A DNA stretch of 64,000 nt from Colius striatus. Taxonomy: Eukaryota; Chordata; Aves; Coliiformes; Coliidae. The DNA lies in assembly GCF_028858725.1 (NCBI RefSeq), contig NC_084790.1, forward strand, positions 87,076,996-87,140,995, written 5' to 3'. The translations under genes were made by a program, and so were the position numbers. How positions within the stretch are numbered: position 1 is the stretch's first letter; each line of letters begins with the position of its first letter. This document shows, piece by piece, positions 60,209-64,000 of the stretch. The notes below the pieces were generated by a model. That model was not told where the DNA came from and searched no databases. It worked only from the letters and a program-made list of their open reading frames with translations.

Positions 60209-60334
60209 CAGACCACAGCAAACCTGTGTCGGCACAAAGTGCAACGTGCAGAGTGATTGTGCACCTTGACTTGGACTGCTTTTATGCACAAGTTGAAATG
60301 GTCCGTAATCCTGAACTAAGAGACAAGCCTTTAG
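60209..60334 (+). CDS. POLI: POLI coding exon 2 (first catalytic motif)
   Basis: This 126-bp exon covers residues 20-61 and the first base of codon 62 of DNA polymerase iota, a Y-family translesion polymerase that inserts opposite damaged template bases in the nucleus. It carries CRVIVHLDLDCFYAQVEM. D40 is the first metal-binding catalytic aspartate and Y45 the steric-gate-type residue by family alignment. The acceptor is CCTTGCAG and the donor TTAG|GTACGA, phase 1. Confidence 0.97.
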
Positions 60335-61019
60335 GTACGAGTTTGCTGTTAATTTGGGGATTAAGTGTGTTCAAGCAGCAGAAGCTAAGGACGTGCCTAA
60401 AGTACAGACATGCCTGTGTAGTGAGATACAGTCACACTAGAGCTGTAGCTGTTTACAGAGTGAGCAAGGCACAGTCGAGGCTCCATATAGCTGTGACTGC
60501 AGGATTAATAAACCCTCCTGAGCACAAGTGCAGGCACATGCCAACGTGCCTGAGCAGTTCTGGGGAGGGAAGCCTGGTTTACAACGTATGTGGGCACAGG
60601 GAGGGCTGAGCTCCACAGATGAGCCCTTTGACACAGTCATGCTTAAAGCATGCTTTATTCCACTCAGAGGGTAAGAACTAGTACAAGCCAGTCAGTGGAG
60701 AAGGTACCTCATGAAATAACTGTTGCATAAAGAGCACTTTCACAGGTAAGATTGCCTGACAAGGCCCAAACTTCAGAGTGATGTTACAATGGGAAATATC
60801 AGTACGATTTTTAAGTGTTCTTACCGTCTCACCATCTAAATCAGAGGCTCTGTCCTCCTGGTCTTGTGGAGCAGACTGTGGTGTTGCTTTGTTTGCTTGT
60901 TCCGTGATGGACAAGGCATGTACCTCGTGGTCTTTGCAGTGGCTTGGAAGTACTGTGCTGCTTTTCTGTGAAGCACAGGGAAACCTACACTTTAAAAGCG
61001 ATTTAACCTCTACTTGCAG
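60335..61019 (+). other. POLI intron 2
   Basis: A 685-bp intron, GTACGA...TTGCAG. No repeat or other element recognised. Confidence 0.9.
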
Positions 61020-61184
61020 GAGTGCAGCAGAAATACATTGTAGTTACTTGTAACTATGAAGCCAGAAAACTTGGAGTTAAGAAACTGATGTCTGTCAAGG
61101 ATGCTAAAGAGAAGTGTCCTCATCTGATACTGGTTAATGGAGAAGATCTGACTGCGTACAGGGAAATGTCATACAAGGTTACAG
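61020..61184 (+). CDS. POLI: POLI coding exon 3 (fingers/palm)
   Basis: This 165-bp exon encodes the rest of codon 62 through residue 116 and one base of codon 117. It contains VQQKYIVVTCNYEARKLGVK and VNGEDLTAYREMSYKVT, the conserved finger and palm segment of Y-family polymerases (the YEAR motif contacts the incoming nucleotide). The acceptor is TACTTGCAG and the donor ACAG|GTACAA. The exon is intact. Confidence 0.97.
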
Positions 61185-61439
61185 GTACAAAATCAACGGT
61201 TCTTTAATAGAGGATGAACACTTTCTGTCGAACTTCACACATATGTGCACACGTGTGCAATAGTGTACGACAGTTTGCTGCTCTGAAAGTTACCCTGGTG
61301 ATAACAGTCGTACGATGTCAGTATTTCATCAACGGGTCGCTGTCTGGATGAGGCACTATAAATGTACAACACTGATGTGATACGGGACATATGGGTGTGT
61401 TGGGATCGTGCCCATGTAGTCCTCGGGTGCCCAAAGAGA

Positions 61440-61865
61440 GGTAACAAAGCTGGGGAAGGGGCTGGAGCACAAGTCTGATGGAGAGCAGCTGAGGGAATGG
61501 GGGTGTTGAGCCTAGAGAAGAGGAGGCTGAGGGGAGACAGCAGCACTCTCTGACACTCCCTGACAGGAGGCTGCAGCCATGGAGGGGTTCAGTCTCTGCT
61601 TTAAAGTAACAAGTGGCAGGACAAGAGGAAACAGCCTCAAGTGGCTCCAGGGGAGGTTTAGATTGAAGATGGGGAACAGCTTCTTAAAGAGTTGTCCAGC
61701 TCTGTCCCAGGCTGCCCAGGGCAGTGGTGCAGTCCCCATCCCTGGAGGGATCCCAAAGCCGTGGAACTGAGGGACATGGGTTAGTAGTGGCCGTGGCAGT
61801 GCTGGGGGAATGCTTGGACTCCATGATCTTGAAGGGCTTTTCCAGCCTCAGTGATCCTGTGATTG
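61440..61865 (+). mobile_element. Older CR1 in POLI intron 3
   Basis: Same older subfamily as 3223-3994. Ends CTCCATGATCTTGAAGGGCT...GTGATCCTGTGATTG. Confidence 0.88.
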
Positions 61866-61959
61866 TACCCAGGTAGTTCTCCAGAAACATTTTTTCTTAT
61901 TTAAATACTGACTGTAGAGATACTTTTCCAAATGTGAAGCAATGAAGGACAGTACACTG

Positions 61960-62012
61960 ACACTTCCATTCTATGATTCCATTCTAACCCTACCACTCTA
62001 TGATTCTCTGAC
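61960..62012 (+). mobile_element. CR1 tail remnant
   Basis: Repeated CTATGATTC and CCATTCTAACCCTACCA, from a CR1 3' end. Confidence 0.6.
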
Positions 62013-62437
62013 TTCAAGTGTGTGAGCTCCTCCCCTGTTTCTTAATTAAATGATATGCCAGCATTGTCACTGTTTTTGCCATTAGCAGTGTTAGCAGGTG
62101 AAATAGTAGTAACTAAAAAGCAAAGGACCACCTATCTGGGAAACAGATTTCCTTAGGAGAACGTGCTGCAGAGGTTAAGAACTGTAATTTCAAAGAGAAA
62201 TGAGGAAAGGAGAAATTTGGGGAGAAGAGCAGCAGATGGTAGAGGTAGTTGTGGGATGAACAAATATTCTTCTTCACCTTGCTAAAATAAGAGCCTTATT
62301 ATTTTACCTGGAACAGAGTTTCTCTTCCTGCAAGCATCCTACTTGAATCCCTGTGGAATCAGCTGTGGATTGGTGCAGATGTGAACACCCCACATCAGTT
62401 GTGTGCCATATTATCCTTGAGTATCTTTTCCTCCTAG

Positions 62438-62590
62438 AGTTGTTGGGGGAATTCTGTCCACTGGTGGAAAGGCTTGGGTTCGATGAAAATTTTGTGGATA
62501 TCACAGCAATTGTGGAGAAGAGACTAAACCAGCTACAGCAAAGTGGATGCCCCAGGATCTGTGTGTCTGGCCACGTATACAATCACCAAG
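62438..62590 (+). CDS. POLI: POLI coding exon 4 (second catalytic motif)
   Basis: This 153-bp exon covers codon 117 to 167 plus one base. It carries ERLGFDENFVDIT, where D132 and E133 are the second pair of metal-binding catalytic carboxylates (D126/E127 in the human numbering I recall). It ends CVSGHVYNHQ. The acceptor is TCCTCCTAG and the donor CAAG|GTAAGT, phase 1. Confidence 0.97.
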
Positions 62591-63535
62591 GTAAGTTAAA
62601 ACACATTGGAAAATACAGCAAATGCTTGTGAAGTTCAGTACAAGGTGTCTGTCTGCTTTGAAGTGTTGGCTGGAGCTGAACATTTGGAAACTTGCCTTGC
62701 TCTGTTGTCTGCTCAGCTTCTGCATGGAGAGTAGAAGCTACCACAGATGTTGAGCAGTGTTCTAGTTAGGCCACCCAAAACCCCAAACCTCTGTGGTAGC
62801 TCAGCACAGATTGGCAGTGTCCTCTTTTTTTCCCTTTAGTTTTGCTGTGGTAAGATTTTGCTTCAGCTTGAACCTTGTTGACGACTGGCAAAACTGAATC
62901 AGTTTTCTAATGAATGAAAACCAAAAAGAAGAGTAACTTTTTGCCACAGCCACAGGCTTACTGAGACTGAAGCAGCCAACTGAGCTGTGCATGAATGTAG
63001 TGGCTGTGCCTGGTTCTCACTTCATGCACGAGGAAGGGAAGCAGTTGGCGCTTTTTTTTTCCCCCTGGACTTTGAGCTATTGTAAGGCCTTCAAATCAAA
63101 CACAATTTGAAGAGGAGGGAAATGCCTGAATAGTGTGTTTCCTCGTTTGGCATTTGCATGTGAGGAATAAAGGCTGAGCTGCAAGGTAGCCCTCTAAGTG
63201 AAAGATTAGTAAATCTCTACTCTGGTTACATAGGCACAAGAATCTGTGATACTTAACACTTTTTACTGATATCTTTTAATATATTTTATATGTAAAATAC
63301 TCCATTATGCTGCCTGGACAGCATACCCCTGGTTTGGGACAGCAGCTACCCCCCTTTTAACAGTGTTTGTGAGAGACAGGAGCGTGGTTAAACGTGGCTA
63401 CAGAAGCCACAGCTGGACTCATGAGGCCATACCTTGTACTGCTCTAGTGCAGTGTCAAAAATACCTAAACCTAGGGAATTAGCTAACTTAGGTGACTTGT
63501 TTACATACTGAGCACTGGTTGTTTTTGCTTTGCAG
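62591..63535 (+). other. POLI intron 4
   Basis: A 945-bp intron, GTAAGT...TTGCAG, with no repeat recognised. Confidence 0.9.
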
Positions 63536-63772
63536 CCATCAATCTGCAGGACACAAGGCACGTAAGGCTAGTCATTGGGTCTCAGATTGCAGAGGAGTTC
63601 AGGGAAGCCATATATGAGAGACTGGGCCTCACGGGCTGTGCAGGAGTGGCCTCCAACAAACTGCTGTCTAAACTGGTATCTGGGACCTTTAAACCGAATC
63701 AGCAAACAGTGCTTCTGCCTGAAAGCTGTCAGGAGCTTCTGCGCAGCCTTGATCACATCCAGAAAGTGCCTG
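63536..63772 (+). CDS. POLI: POLI coding exon 5 (palm to thumb)
   Basis: This 237-bp exon covers codon 168 to 246 plus one base. It includes LGLTGCAGVASNKLLSKLVS, the conserved Y-family palm motif that follows the catalytic Asp-Glu, then FKPNQQTVLLPESCQELL leading to the thumb. The acceptor is TTTGCAG and the donor CTG|GTAAGT, phase 1. The remaining exons (thumb, little finger, ubiquitin-binding motifs) lie beyond the right edge. Confidence 0.97.
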
Positions 63773-64000
63773 GTAAGTGTGTGCTGCTCTCAGCAACAAT
63801 GAGGAGCGTGTTGCCAACTTGTGAGAGAGTGAGAAAATACACTGAAAAGCTAAGAGCTGAAACAACTTAAAAATCTATTCCTGCAAGCAGGCAGCAGGGT
63901 GTGCAGGTGTGTGTTTCTTTTTTGTCCATAAGCTGTTTGAGTTTTGCTTAGCAGAAGGAACAAAAGGACTTTGGTTTTCTCAGTTTTAGGTTGTGACACA
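63773..64000 (+). other. POLI intron 5, start
   Basis: Begins GTAAGT and runs off the window. No feature seen. Confidence 0.85.

Larger units (their letters stand above)
61185..62437 (+). other. POLI intron 3
   Basis: A 1.25-kb intron containing an old divergent CR1 (61440-61865) and a CR1 tail remnant (61960-62012). The stretch 62013-62437 is unremarkable. Confidence 0.9.

Noticed and set aside
1-64000. CRISPR array, operon, tRNA or rRNA genes, or a prokaryotic defence system
   Set aside because: The window is eukaryotic with spliced genes. No direct-repeat/spacer pattern, tRNA cloverleaf or rRNA sequence was noticed.

Overview
This window is vertebrate nuclear DNA from a bird. The evidence is dense CR1 LINE insertions, most ending in the avian (ATTCTATG)-like tail; ERVL-type solo LTRs; and two spliced vertebrate genes in a head-to-head arrangement that I recall from mammals. 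By eye about 16 kb (roughly a quarter) is CR1, which is high for a bird and would fit a lineage with a CR1 expansion such as woodpeckers and relatives. The species cannot be fixed from the sequence. The same genes are, as far as I know, Z-linked in chicken, so this may be Z chromosome (inference).

Layout. Positions 1-12369 are downstream of MBD2 and hold no recognisable gene. They contain CR1 copies, a 1-kb C/T-rich minisatellite (about 6537-7498) and a short CpG-rich block directly abutting it (7491-7640). Positions 12370-57803 hold the complete MBD2 gene on the minus strand: six coding exons plus a predicted 3'UTR-only exon, encoding about 269 residues that resemble the short MBD2b form. 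Its introns carry about 20 CR1 pieces and two same-orientation ERVL solo LTRs that bracket exon 2. Positions 56400-59200 are a CpG island containing MBD2 exon 1, a GC-rich tandem repeat, a divergent promoter of about 1 kb and POLI exon 1. Positions 58823-64000 hold the first five coding exons of POLI on the plus strand (246 complete residues, including the catalytic carboxylates). The gene runs off the right edge.

Biology. MBD2 reads methylated CpG and recruits the NuRD repressor complex. POLI is a Y-family translesion DNA polymerase. They share an intergenic CpG island, so their transcription may be coupled. No bacterial-type system, CRISPR array or intact mobile element was found. All CR1 copies are 5'-truncated or internally deleted. 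The most unusual signals are: a CR1 lineage whose copies share a disrupted reverse-transcriptase catalytic box; a minisatellite with dense G-quadruplex potential next to an orphan CpG-rich block; solo LTRs flanking an MBD2 exon; a near-palindromic CR1 pair in an intron; and a consensus TATA box in MBD2 intron 1 on the opposite strand.

All exon limits were set by eye from splice signals, reading-frame continuity and remembered family sequence. Repeat limits are accurate to about 10-30 bases.
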